Numbered from the stretch's first letter, positions 1 through 7,095 are shown. The stretch: DNA of 17,727 nucleotides from an uncultured Bacilli bacterium (GCA_934141575.1 CAKPCJ010000025.1:1-17727); one strand, 5' to 3'. The notes: a model not told the origin generated them from the letters alone. Translations and numbers: made by a program.

Positions 1-116
1 GAACAAGAGTAATAAATCATCATATTTATAAACATACTTATTCTCCACAATATTCATGTTGTGAAGAAAATCAAGTATCAACTATAAATTGTGGTTCATG
101 TTGCAATTATAGATAA
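1..116 (+). CDS. CotD-like spore coat protein, C-terminal fragment (5' end outside window)
   Basis: An open frame entering from the left edge (codons from base 3) gives 37 residues and stops at TAA 114-116. The fragment is His/Tyr-rich at first (VINHHIYKHTYSPQY), then Cys-rich, with two CC pairs and a terminal CCNYR. This resembles the end of Bacillus CotD, which has a His-rich block followed by a Cys-Cys-Asp-Tyr tail, an inner-coat protein made under sigma-K. The match is from memory and short, so the family call is tentative; that it is the end of a real gene is supported by the perfect terminator only 7 bases later. Other sporulation genes in the window make a coat protein plausible. Confidence 0.55.
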   Translation, partial: TRVINHHIYKHTYSPQYSCCEENQVSTINCGSCCNYR

Positions 117-122
117 TTTAAT

Positions 123-147
123 ACCCTAACTAAAGTTAGGGTTTTTT
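123..147 (+). terminator. Rho-independent terminator of the CotD-like gene
   Basis: Inverted repeat ACCCTAACT / AGTTAGGGT (123-131 with 134-142) followed by a T run to 147. The pairing is perfect. Confidence 0.85.
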
Positions 148-162
148 ATTTTATTTAAAATC

Positions 163-171
163 TGATATAAT
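163..171 (+). promoter_or_regulatory. Extended -10 promoter for the SDR operon
   Basis: TGATATAAT at 163-171 is a TGn-TATAAT extended -10. No good -35 is visible; the -35 position falls in the terminator T run. A Shine-Dalgarno AGGAG lies at 178-182, seven bases before ATG 190. Confidence 0.65.
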
Positions 172-189
172 GATAATAGGAGATGTAAT

Positions 190-993
190 ATGAAAACAGT
201 TGTAATAACAGGTTCTGCAAGGGGGTTAGGATATGAACTCGCAAAAGAATTTAAAAAAAGAAATTATAATGTAGTATTATCCGATATATTAAAAGATAAA
301 TTAATTGAAGCTAAAGAGAACTTAAATAATGAAATTGGTAATGGAAAGATAATTTCTGTAGTTTGTGATGTAACAAATGAAAATGATTTGCAAAACCTTC
401 TTAAGGAAGCAATTAAAAATTTTAATAGTGTTGATATATGGATTAATAATGCCGGTGTCAACCAGCCAATGATACCTATATGGGAAGTAGATAGCAATGT
501 AATTAACAGATTAATTGACATAGATTTAAAAAGTGCGATAATAGGTTCAAAAATAGCAATGAATCAAATGATTAAGCAAGGTTTCGGACAAATATATGGA
601 ATAGAAGGTTATGGAAGTAACGATGCGATGATGTTAGGGTTATCAATATATGGAACAAGCAAACGTGCAATAACTTATTTTTTTAATGCACTAGCAAAAG
701 AAGTAAAGGAAAAAAATCTTCCAATACAAATAGGATTATTGGCACCAGGAATAATGATAACTGATTTTATTACACATTCTATGGGAGAACAGAAATTTGA
801 ATTATCGGAAAAAACGAAGAAAGTATATAACATTTTAGGTGATTATCCTGATGTAATAGCAAGATTTTTAGTTGACAAAATAGATTCAAATACAAAAAAT
901 AATGTAAAATTTAATTGGTTAACTAATGGAAAGGCAAGATTTAGATTTATGACTAGTGGTTTTAATAAAAGAGATTTTTTTAGTGGGAAGTGA
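190..993 (+). CDS. Short-chain dehydrogenase/reductase (SDR), NYC1/NOL-like subgroup
   Basis: A 267-residue classical-type SDR, predicted to be a cytosolic NAD(P)(H)-dependent oxidoreductase. Seen: the cofactor motif TGSARGLG (residues 7-14), acidic D32 after the second strand, DV at 60-61, NNAG at 86-89 and the catalytic YGTSK with Tyr154 and Lys158. The catalytic Ser is best placed at Ser143 in IEGYGSND, 11 residues before Tyr rather than the usual 12-13. The same spacing and a similar IDGAGSDG motif occur in chlorophyll b reductase-type SDRs (NYC1/NOL), so this is probably a bacterial member of that branch; the substrate is unknown. AGGAG at 178-182 supports the start. The next gene begins 4 bases after the stop, so the two are probably co-transcribed. 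Confidence 0.9.
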   Translation: MKTVVITGSARGLGYELAKEFKKRNYNVVLSDILKDKLIEAKENLNNEIGNGKIISVVCDVTNENDLQNLLKEAIKNFNSVDIWINNAGVNQPMIPIWEVDSNVINRLIDIDLKSAIIGSKIAMNQMIKQGFGQIYGIEGYGSNDAMMLGLSIYGTSKRAITYFFNALAKEVKEKNLPIQIGLLAPGIMITDFITHSMGEQKFELSEKTKKVYNILGDYPDVIARFLVDKIDSNTKNNVKFNWLTNGKARFRFMTSGFNKRDFFSGK

Positions 994-997
994 TTTG

Positions 998-1696
998 ATG
1001 GATCAAGAAAAAATAGGAAAGTTTATAAAAAATATTAGAACTACTAACCATTTAACTCAGGCAGAATTAGCAAGCAAGTATGGAGTTACATATCAGGCTG
1101 TAAGCAAATGGGAAAATGGCAAAAATATACCAGATGTTATGCTTTTACGACAAATGAGTAAAGATTTTAATGTAGATATACAAGATATACTAGATGGAAA
1201 AGTAATGCCAAAAAAGAATAAACTTAAAATAGTAATTATATTAGTTGCTATAATTATATTATTGTTATTGACAATAGGATTTTTGTTTTTTAATAAGGAT
1301 GATAGTTTTGAATTTAAAACCTTATCAGCAAGTTGTGATTACTTTAATATAACAGGAAGTATAGCGTATAATAAAAGTAAATCTTCAATTTATATTTCAA
1401 ATATTAATTATTGTGGTGGAAATGACGATACAGAATATAATAAAATAGAGTGCATATTATATGAAAGTAATGGAAACAAAGAAATGCGAATAGATAAATA
1501 TACATATGAAAGCGATAAAAAAATTAAATTAGAAGAATATCTAAAGAATGTAAGATTTCACATAGATAATTATGCTAGAACATGTAAAGAATATAAAGAA
1601 AATACTTTGTATTTGCAAATAAACGCTACTGACGAAAATGATAAAGTTACAACATATAGAATACCACTTGATGTAACTGATAATTGTAATGAATAA
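998..1696 (+). CDS. XRE-type HTH regulator with a membrane anchor and Cys-containing ectodomain
   Basis: 232 residues. Residues 6-64 are an XRE/Cro-CI helix-turn-helix (LTQAELASKYGVTYQAVSKW, then ENGKNIPD). A Lys-rich linker (71-77) leads into one strongly hydrophobic segment (about 76-98), followed by a predicted extracytoplasmic domain of about 130 residues with five cysteines. The layout, DNA-binding domain inside and sensor or ligand domain outside, suggests a membrane-tethered regulator; the ligand is not known. I chose ATG 998 (GGGAAG at 985-990) because earlier in-frame starts lie inside the SDR gene and add no conserved sequence. It sits 4 bases after the SDR stop, so it may regulate or be regulated with that enzyme. 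The HTH call is firm; the ectodomain is unrecognised. Confidence 0.85.
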   Translation: MDQEKIGKFIKNIRTTNHLTQAELASKYGVTYQAVSKWENGKNIPDVMLLRQMSKDFNVDIQDILDGKVMPKKNKLKIVIILVAIIILLLLTIGFLFFNKDDSFEFKTLSASCDYFNITGSIAYNKSKSSIYISNINYCGGNDDTEYNKIECILYESNGNKEMRIDKYTYESDKKIKLEEYLKNVRFHIDNYARTCKEYKENTLYLQINATDENDKVTTYRIPLDVTDNCNE

Positions 1697-1719
1697 CTCA
1701 ACCTAAAGTTGAGTTTTTT
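1696..1719 (+). terminator. Terminator of the SDR-HTH operon
   Basis: ACTCAAC (1696-1702) pairs with GTTGAGT (1708-1714), then a T run to 1719. The hairpin begins on the last base of the stop codon. Confidence 0.85.
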
Positions 1720-1743
1720 CAACTTCTACTTTATTTAAAAAAA

Positions 1744-1749
1744 TATAAT
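1744..1749 (+). promoter_or_regulatory. Putative -10 for assT
   Basis: A consensus TATAAT lies 34 bases before the assT start, giving a leader of roughly 25 bases. No convincing -35 is seen. Confidence 0.45.
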
Positions 1750-1782
1750 ATGGTTATAAAATACAAATGTAGGAGGAAGAAT

Positions 1783-3744
1783 ATGAAAAATACACGAAAA
1801 ATAATATTAATAATTATTGCAATATTAATATTACTATTAATAACAATCTCAATTTTAAATTACAAATCAAATAACAAAAAAATATTGGAAGATACCAAAA
1901 GTTTAGTAACATTGCAAGGAGAATATGAGGAACAATTTAAAACAAGTGGATATACAATTGATAATCCAAATGTAATTTTAGATCCATATAAAGCTTCTCC
2001 TTTAACAGCACTCATTTTATTTGAAACAACAAGTGATGTAAAACCTAGAGTAACAATAATAGGAAAAGATGAAAATACAACCTATACACATGAATTTGAA
2101 GCAACAAAAAAACATTATCTATCAATATATGGATTATATCCAAATAAAGAAAACAAAATAATAATAGAATATACTGAAAATGGAAAAGACATCAAAAAAA
2201 CATTAACTATTAAAACAGAAAAATTACCAGATGATTTTATATTGCCAACAAGTATTGAAGCAAATAAAGAAAAATTGGGCAATGATTTGTATTTCTTTAC
2301 ACCATCTAGCAAAGGTTATACGTGTGCCTATGATGTTAATGGTGATGTAAGATGGTATTTATCAAATTACGCTATATGGGATAATACAAGACTTAAAAAC
2401 GGACACATGCTAGTAAGTACAGAAAGATTAATAAATGTACCATATTACATGACAGGACTTTATGAAATAGATTTACTTGGAAAAATATATGTTGAATACT
2501 CACTACCAGGAGGATACCATCATGATTATTATGAACTTCCAAGTGGTAATCTTTTAGTAGCAAGCGATGATTTTTATAATGAAAGTGGAACAGTTGAAGA
2601 CTATGTTGTTGAGCTTGATAGAAACACTGGAAAAATCGTAAAAACATTTGATTTAAAGGATATTTTAAAAATGGAAGATGGAAAAAGTGAAAACTGGACA
2701 AGTTATGATTGGTTTCATAATAATTCTGTTTGGTACGATGAAAAAACAAATTCAATAACATTATCCGGAAGACATCAAGATGCAGTTATAAATATATCTT
2801 ATGAAACAGGTGAATTAAATTGGATAATTGGTGACCCTACAAATTGGAGTAGTGAATATCAAAAATATTTCTTTACACCAATAAGCAATGATTTCGAATG
2901 GCAATGGAGTCAACATGCAGCGATGATAACACCAGAAGGATATGTATTTATATTGGACAATGGAAATAATAAATCAAAAAATAAGGAAGAGTATGTATCA
3001 GCAGAAAATAGTTATACAAGAGGTGTAATGTATAAGATAGATACAAACAAAATGACAATTGAACAAATATGGGAATATGGTAAAGAGCGTGGTAGTGAGT
3101 TTTATTCACCATATATTTCAGATGTAGATTATATCGAAGAAAATCATTATATTGTACACTCAGGTGGAATAGTATATGTAAATGGCAAAAATTCTAATCA
3201 ACCTGCTGGACTTGGTGGTGCAGATAAATTAGTAAGTGATACAGTAGAATTATTAAATAATGAAGTTATATTTGAAATAATATTACCAACTAATAACTAT
3301 AGAGTTGAAAAAATGAGTTTATACAACGAAACTGAATTTAAAATTGGTAAATCAAAAAGACTTGGGACATTGGGAAAAACTGATATAACAAAAATATCAT
3401 ATGGACCTATATTATTCTCTAAAAGTATAGATGAAAATTATAATTTGCATAATATAAAATTCACTAAAGAAGAAGATAGATTAGTATTTACAGGACAATT
3501 TAAAAGGTCAAATGAAGTAAATATTGTTTTGTATAGTAACTTAGTATCAAGATATTATAAGCAAAAAATAAGTAAAAAACCTTATACAGCCTTATGCGTT
3601 GATATATTTAATGAAGAAGAAAATGAAAATGGAATTACAATAACAAGATATATAAACAAGGAAGGCCTTAGTGGAAAGTATTCTATTTACTTAGAAATAG
3701 ATGGAATTTTGTATACAACAGGAGAATATGTAAATTTTAATTAA
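1783..3744 (+). CDS. assT: Aryl-sulfate sulfotransferase, membrane-anchored
   Basis: 653 residues. The family transfers sulfate directly from a phenolic sulfate donor to a phenolic acceptor without PAPS, through a sulfated His, outside the cytoplasmic membrane. An N-terminal hydrophobic segment (about 7-26) with no clear cleavage site suggests a membrane anchor. It is followed by the beta-sandwich N-domain (about 55-150) and a beta-propeller. The residues expected from the E. coli AssT active site are all present: His in GGYHHDYYELPSGN (246/247), His312 and Asn314 in DWFHNNSVWYD, Arg330 in SGRHQD, and the nucleophile His378 in QWSQHAAM. ATG 1783 is chosen because AGGAGG (1771-1776) precedes it by 6 bases; an upstream ATG at 1750 has no such site. 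Monocistronic, with no terminator before the CIRCE element. Gut anaerobes are known to carry this enzyme for phenol sulfates. Confidence 0.9.
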   Translation: MKNTRKIILIIIAILILLLITISILNYKSNNKKILEDTKSLVTLQGEYEEQFKTSGYTIDNPNVILDPYKASPLTALILFETTSDVKPRVTIIGKDENTTYTHEFEATKKHYLSIYGLYPNKENKIIIEYTENGKDIKKTLTIKTEKLPDDFILPTSIEANKEKLGNDLYFFTPSSKGYTCAYDVNGDVRWYLSNYAIWDNTRLKNGHMLVSTERLINVPYYMTGLYEIDLLGKIYVEYSLPGGYHHDYYELPSGNLLVASDDFYNESGTVEDYVVELDRNTGKIVKTFDLKDILKMEDGKSENWTSYDWFHNNSVWYDEKTNSITLSGRHQDAVINISYETGELNWIIGDPTNWSSEYQKYFFTPISNDFEWQWSQHAAMITPEGYVFILDNGNNKSKNKEEYVSAENSYTRGVMYKIDTNKMTIEQIWEYGKERGSEFYSPYISDVDYIEENHYIVHSGGIVYVNGKNSNQPAGLGGADKLVSDTVELLNNEVIFEIILPTNNYRVEKMSLYNETEFKIGKSKRLGTLGKTDITKISYGPILFSKSIDENYNLHNIKFTKEEDRLVFTGQFKRSNEVNIVLYSNLVSRYYKQKISKKPYTALCVDIFNEEENENGITITRYINKEGLSGKYSIYLEIDGILYTTGEYVNFN

Positions 3745-3748
3745 AAAA

Positions 3749-3775
3749 TTAGCACTCATATATTGACAGTGCTAA
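3749..3775 (+). promoter_or_regulatory. CIRCE operator (HrcA binding site)
   Basis: TTAGCACTC, 9 bases, then CAGTGCTAA. This matches the CIRCE consensus TTAGCACTC-N9-GAGTGCTAA at all but one position. It starts 4 bases after the assT stop and overlaps the hsp20 -35, so HrcA binding should block that promoter until heat or misfolding stress. Confidence 0.9.
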
Positions 3776-3791
3776 CCAAAAGTGATAGAAT
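3763..3791 (+). promoter_or_regulatory. Housekeeping (sigma-A) promoter of hsp20
   Basis: TTGACA (3763-3768), 17 bases, TAGAAT (3786-3791) with an upstream TG (3783-3784), so the -10 is extended. The -35 lies inside CIRCE. Predicted transcript start is near 3798, which gives a leader of about 89 bases. Confidence 0.8.
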
Positions 3792-3800
3792 TATAAATGT

Positions 3801-3848
3801 AAGGAGGAAATCCTTACAGGTATTAAAATTATATTTATGTGCTACCTG
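3801..3848 (+). promoter_or_regulatory. Structured hsp20 5' leader
   Basis: Hairpin AAGGA/TCCTT (3801-3805 with 3811-3815) lies almost at the predicted 5' end, and its 5' arm is part of an unused Shine-Dalgarno-like AAGGAGG. A second hairpin pairs CAGGTA (3817-3822) with TACCTG (3843-3848). The TCCTT arm could alternatively pair with AAGGA in the true ribosome site (3871-3875). A role in mRNA stability or heat-responsive translation is inference. Confidence 0.4.
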
Positions 3849-3886
3849 AAAAAGGTTCAACACATAGTGGAAGGAAGTAGATTTAT

Positions 3887-4306
3887 ATGATGTTAGTACC
3901 AAGAAGTAATTATGATTTATTTGATGATATATTTGGAGATTCATTCTTCAAAAAAAATGAAAACAGTATGATGAAAACTGATATTAGAGAAGAAGATGAC
4001 AAATATGTTATTGATGTAGATTTGCCAGGATTTAGCAAAGAAAATATTAAAGTTGATATAACAGATGGATATTTGACAATAAATGCAAAAATGGATTCAG
4101 AAAAAAATGATGAAAAGAAAGGCAAATATGTAAGAAGGGAAAGATACTTTGGTGAATGCTCTCGTAGTTTCTATGTTGGTGAAGATGTAACTTCTGAAGA
4201 CATAAAGGCTTCATTTAAAAACGGTATCTTATGCTTAGAAGTTCCAAAGGTAGATGAACAAAAGAAATTACCTGAAAAGAAATATGTAGAAATAAGTGAA
4301 GAATAG
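3887..4306 (+). CDS. Hsp20-family small heat-shock protein
   Basis: 139 residues; an ATP-independent holdase of the cytoplasm that binds unfolding proteins as an oligomer. A short N-terminal region (1-28) typical of the family is followed by the alpha-crystallin domain (about 29-121), with DVDLPGFSKENIKV (43-56) and the hallmark ASFKNGILCLEVPK (108-121). The C-terminal tail KKYVEISEE carries a V-x-I form of the I-x-I assembly motif. The start is ATG 3887 or the adjacent ATG 3890; GGAAGGAAG at 3869-3877 serves as ribosome site. CIRCE control ties it to the HrcA regulon. It is a single-gene unit with its own terminator. Confidence 0.95.
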   Translation: MMLVPRSNYDLFDDIFGDSFFKKNENSMMKTDIREEDDKYVIDVDLPGFSKENIKVDITDGYLTINAKMDSEKNDEKKGKYVRRERYFGECSRSFYVGEDVTSEDIKASFKNGILCLEVPKVDEQKKLPEKKYVEISEE

Positions 4307-4327
4307 ATTAAAATCTATTCTTTTTTT
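4301..4327 (+). terminator. Terminator of hsp20
   Basis: GAATAGAT (4301-4308) pairs with ATCTATTC (4313-4320), then seven T. The stop codon lies in the 5' arm. Confidence 0.85.
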
Positions 4328-4335
4328 GATATAAT
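4327..4335 (+). promoter_or_regulatory. Extended -10 promoter of the ZIP transporter
   Basis: TGATATAAT begins on the last T of the hsp20 terminator. No separate -35 is visible. Predicted transcript start is near 4342. Confidence 0.7.
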
Positions 4336-4338
4336 ATC

Positions 4339-4360
4339 AATGTGAACATTATTTCACATT
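4339..4360 (+). promoter_or_regulatory. Palindromic operator at the ZIP start site
   Basis: A perfect inverted repeat AATGTGAA-N6-TTCACATT starts 4 bases after the -10 and covers the predicted transcription start. It ends just before the ribosome site GGAGG (4362-4366). There is no T run, so it is not a terminator. It is best read as a repressor operator, for example for an ArsR-, Fur- or MntR-type metal regulator; the regulator is not identified. Confidence 0.55.
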
Positions 4361-4370
4361 TGGAGGTACT

Positions 4371-5147
4371 ATGAACATATTATTAGGATTATTAATTCCA
4401 TTTGTAGGAACGACACTTGGATCAGCAATGGTATTTTTGTTAAAAAAAGATTTAAGCAATAGAGTAGAAAAATTTTTACTAGGATTTGCCTCTGGCGTGA
4501 TGATAGCAGCATCAATATGGTCACTTATATTACCATCAATAGAGATGGCTCAGGAACAACATGTTATATCATATATTCCAGCTGCGATAGGTTTTATGCT
4601 TGGAATTTTATTTTTGTTAGCGCTTGATAATATAATTCCACATTTACATAAGGATAGTGATAGGCAAGAAGGAATAAAATCTAATATAAGTAAAGTTGCA
4701 AAACTAACCCTTGCCGTTACATTGCACAACATTCCAGAAGGAATGGCAGTGGGAGTTGTATTCGCAGGTCTATTATCTAAAAATAGTATTGTTACTTTAG
4801 CAGGTGCATTTGCGCTTAGTATAGGAATAGCAATACAAAATTTTCCAGAAGGAGCCATAATATCAATGCCACTTAAGGCTGCAGGTAATTCAAAATTAAA
4901 GGCATTTGTAATGGGAATGTTATCTGGAATAGTTGAACCAATCGCAGGATTGATTACTATATTGTTAATTGGATTAGTAACACCAGCGTTACCTTATCTT
5001 TTATCTTTTGCAGCAGGAGCAATGATATATGTTGTTACAGAAGAATTAATACCTGACTCTCATAGTGGAGAGCATTCGAATCTTTGCATTCTAGGATTAG
5101 CGTTTGGATTTGTATTAATGATGGTGTTAGACATCGCATTAGGATAA
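4371..5147 (+). CDS. ZIP-family divalent metal transporter (ZupT-like)
   Basis: 258 residues with about eight hydrophobic segments, an inner-membrane carrier that imports zinc or related divalent metals. Seen: the family signature HNIPEG (119-124) in the fourth membrane helix, QNFPEG (156-161) in the fifth, VEP (188-190), and a His-containing cytoplasmic loop HLHKDSDR (91-98) between the third and fourth helices. Length is usual for bacterial ZupT. GGAGGT (4362-4367) sits 3-4 bases before ATG 4371. It is a monocistronic unit between two terminators, with a palindrome over the start site suggesting metal-responsive repression. Metal specificity cannot be read from the sequence. Confidence 0.92.
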   Translation: MNILLGLLIPFVGTTLGSAMVFLLKKDLSNRVEKFLLGFASGVMIAASIWSLILPSIEMAQEQHVISYIPAAIGFMLGILFLLALDNIIPHLHKDSDRQEGIKSNISKVAKLTLAVTLHNIPEGMAVGVVFAGLLSKNSIVTLAGAFALSIGIAIQNFPEGAIISMPLKAAGNSKLKAFVMGMLSGIVEPIAGLITILLIGLVTPALPYLLSFAAGAMIYVVTEELIPDSHSGEHSNLCILGLAFGFVLMMVLDIALG

Positions 5148-5172
5148 CTCGTATTATATACGAGTTTTAATT
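5146..5172 (+). terminator. Weak terminator after the ZIP gene
   Basis: AACTCGTAT (5146-5154) pairs perfectly with ATACGAGTT (5158-5166), followed by only TTTTAATTT. The broken T run means read-through is possible. Confidence 0.6.
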
Positions 5173-5184
5173 TAAAAAAATTTA

Positions 5185-5193
5185 TGATAGAAT
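5185..5193 (+). promoter_or_regulatory. Extended -10 promoter for the ASCH-thiI unit
   Basis: TGATAGAAT fits TGn followed by a near-consensus -10, with AAGGTGAT as ribosome site before ATG 5219. The -35 is weak. Confidence 0.5.
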
Positions 5194-5218
5194 GTACTAG
5201 AAAAGAAAAGGTGATCAT

Positions 5219-5620
5219 ATGAAAGTATTAACTATAAAGGAACCATGGGCATCACTAATAATTGAAGGATACAAAGAATATGAATTTAGAAGTTGGAAAA
5301 CAAATTATAGAGGAAAAATCTTAATCCATGCTGGTAAATCCTTAGAAAAAGATGTTGTAGATAGATTTAAGTGTTATGATTTGAAATACAGTTGTGGAGA
5401 AATAATTGGTGAAGCAGAATTAACTGATTGTATTTTGGTAGATAAAAATTTAAATGAGCAATTAAAAAATAAAAATAGTATAGTATATGCTAGAAGTAAT
5501 CATACTGAAACCTACGCTTGGAAATTAGAAAATATAAAAAAATATAGCAAAAAAATCCCAGTAAGTGGTAAATTAGGATTGTGGAATTACGAATTAAATC
5601 AAGAAGAAGAGGTAAAATAA
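5219..5620 (+). CDS. ASCH-domain protein
   Basis: 133 residues. The sequence opens with LTIKEPWASLIIEG and the ASCH signature G-x-K-x-x-E-x-R (Gly17, Lys19, Glu22, Arg24), followed by a beta-rich core (GKILIHAGK, GEIIGEAEL) and a conserved-looking SGKLGLWNY near the end. ASCH domains share the PUA-like fold and are predicted to bind RNA; one characterised relative, YqfB, hydrolyses N4-acetylcytidine. It is followed after one base by thiI, a tRNA modification gene, so an RNA-related role is reasonable. Which ASCH subfamily this is, and whether it is an enzyme, cannot be decided here. Confidence 0.85.
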   Translation: MKVLTIKEPWASLIIEGYKEYEFRSWKTNYRGKILIHAGKSLEKDVVDRFKCYDLKYSCGEIIGEAELTDCILVDKNLNEQLKNKNSIVYARSNHTETYAWKLENIKKYSKKIPVSGKLGLWNYELNQEEEVK

Positions 5621-5621
5621 T

Positions 5622-6806
5622 ATGGAGAAACTAATTTTAATTAAATATGGAGAAATGACTACAAAGAAAGGAAATAGACAGTTCTTTATAAAAATTTTAT
5701 TAAAAAACATAAATAAAGCATTATATGGTCTTACATATAGTATAAACAATGATAATGTAAGAATGTATATAAATTGTGATGAAAAAGATTTTGATGAAAT
5801 AATAAAAAGATTAAAAAATGTATGTGGAATACATAGTTTCTCGTGCTGCTACAAATGTATAAGTGATTTAGAGGATATAAAAGCAACTTGTTTAGAAATA
5901 GTAAGTCATAAGCAATTTAAAACATTTAAGTGTGAAACAAATAGAGCAGATAAAAGATTTGAAATACCTAGTTTAGAAGTAAGTAGATTAGTTGGTGGCC
6001 ACATATTAAAAAATATACAGGATATAAAAGTTGATGTACATAACCCAGATATAGAAATAAATATAGATATTAGACATGATGGAACATATATATATTTTGA
6101 ACAAATTCAAGCAATTGGCGGATATCCAGTTGGAACACTAGGAAAAGGATTGCTAATGATAAGTGGTGGTATAGATTCTCCAGTAGCTGGATTCCTATCT
6201 CAAAAAAGAGGTATGGAAATAGAATGCATATATTTTGATTCTCCTCCTCATACAAGTTTAGAAGCATTAAACAAAGTAGAAACTTTAATTAAAAAACTTT
6301 CAAAATATCAAGCAAACATAAAACTTAATATAATCCCTTTTACAAAAATACAAGAAGAAATATATAAAAATGTTGATCCTACTTATTTAATAACTATAAT
6401 GAGAAGAATGATGTATAGAATATCAGAAAGAGTTGCTAAAGAAGTTCATGCAGAAGTAATAGTAAATGGGGAAAATGTTGGACAAGTTGCAAGTCAAACA
6501 TTAAAAAGCTTATCATGTATAAATGAAGTGATAAAAATTCCTGTTATAAGACCAGTAGTGTGCTTTGATAAATTAGAAATAATCGATATAGCAAAAAAGA
6601 TAGATACATACGAAACAAGTATATTGCCATACGAAGATTGCTGTACAATATTTGTACCTAAACATCCTGTAATAAACCCAGAATTAAATAAGTGCATTGA
6701 ACAAGAAAAAATGATAAATTATGAAGAATTAATTGAAGAAGCAACAAAAAATAGAACAACAAAGATAATAAGTTCAAGTGAAAAAAAATTCGAAGATATT
6801 TTATAG
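5622..6806 (+). CDS. thiI: tRNA 4-thiouridine synthase ThiI (short form, no rhodanese domain)
   Basis: 394 residues, matching the Bacillus-type ThiI that lacks the C-terminal rhodanese domain. ThiI adenylates U8 of tRNA and inserts sulfur delivered by a cysteine desulfurase. Seen: N-terminal ferredoxin-like region with KYGEMTTKKGNR (8-19), THUMP domain (about 58-163), PP-loop SGGIDSP (181-187), NGENVGQVASQTL (282-294) and the Cys pair in PYEDCCTIFVPKHP (340/341), where the family's reactive Cys lies. The partner desulfurase often found upstream (nifZ) is absent; an ASCH gene ends one base earlier. AGAGG at 5608-5612 is the ribosome site. All eight tRNAs in the window have T at position 8, the modification target. 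No terminator follows. Confidence 0.95.
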   Translation: MEKLILIKYGEMTTKKGNRQFFIKILLKNINKALYGLTYSINNDNVRMYINCDEKDFDEIIKRLKNVCGIHSFSCCYKCISDLEDIKATCLEIVSHKQFKTFKCETNRADKRFEIPSLEVSRLVGGHILKNIQDIKVDVHNPDIEINIDIRHDGTYIYFEQIQAIGGYPVGTLGKGLLMISGGIDSPVAGFLSQKRGMEIECIYFDSPPHTSLEALNKVETLIKKLSKYQANIKLNIIPFTKIQEEIYKNVDPTYLITIMRRMMYRISERVAKEVHAEVIVNGENVGQVASQTLKSLSCINEVIKIPVIRPVVCFDKLEIIDIAKKIDTYETSILPYEDCCTIFVPKHPVINPELNKCIEQEKMINYEELIEEATKNRTTKIISSSEKKFEDIL

Positions 6807-6830
6807 GAATTAATTACCAAAAAAAATAAT

Positions 6831-6859
6831 GTATGATTTGTCAAAATTTTCACATTCTA
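6831..6859 (+). promoter_or_regulatory. Putative sigma-G promoter of the SASP gene
   Basis: GTATGA (6831-6836), 16 bases, CATTCTA (6853-6859). This fits the forespore sigma-G pattern (G-x-ATR at -35, CAT-x-x-TA at -10), and no housekeeping promoter is visible. SASP genes are the classic sigma-G regulon. Confidence 0.65.
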
Positions 6860-6882
6860 TTAATGCATAGGAGGTGAAGATA

Positions 6883-7095
6883 ATGAACGGATCAAATAAA
6901 AGCGGTAAATTATATGTACCAGGAGCTAAGGAAGCTATCGATAGAATGAAATATGAAATAGCTAACGAATTTGGTGTTAATTTAGGACCAGATGCATCTG
7001 CAAGAGCTAACGGTTCTGTAGGTGGTGAAATTACTAAACGTTTAGTTGAAATGGGACAATCTCAAATCAGTGGACGTTATACACAATCTAAATAA
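6883..7095 (+). CDS. Alpha/beta-type small acid-soluble spore protein
   Basis: 70 residues. SASPs coat spore DNA in the forespore, hold it in an A-like form and protect it from UV and heat; on germination the GPR protease degrades them. Seen: the GPR cleavage region KYEIANEFGV, with the cut expected between Glu25 and Ile26, and the nearly invariant RANGSVGGEITKRLV (41-55). Length is typical. The true start is ATG 6883, 8 bases after GGAGG (6870-6874); an in-frame GTG at 6874 lies inside the ribosome site. The gene sits alone behind a sigma-G-type promoter and ends in a terminator. Confidence 0.97.
   Translation: MNGSNKSGKLYVPGAKEAIDRMKYEIANEFGVNLGPDASARANGSVGGEITKRLVEMGQSQISGRYTQSK

Noticed and set aside
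2393..2761. 122-residue minus-strand ORF inside assT
   Set aside because: Low-complexity His/Phe/Leu-rich shadow of the conserved assT frame, with no promoter or ribosome site.
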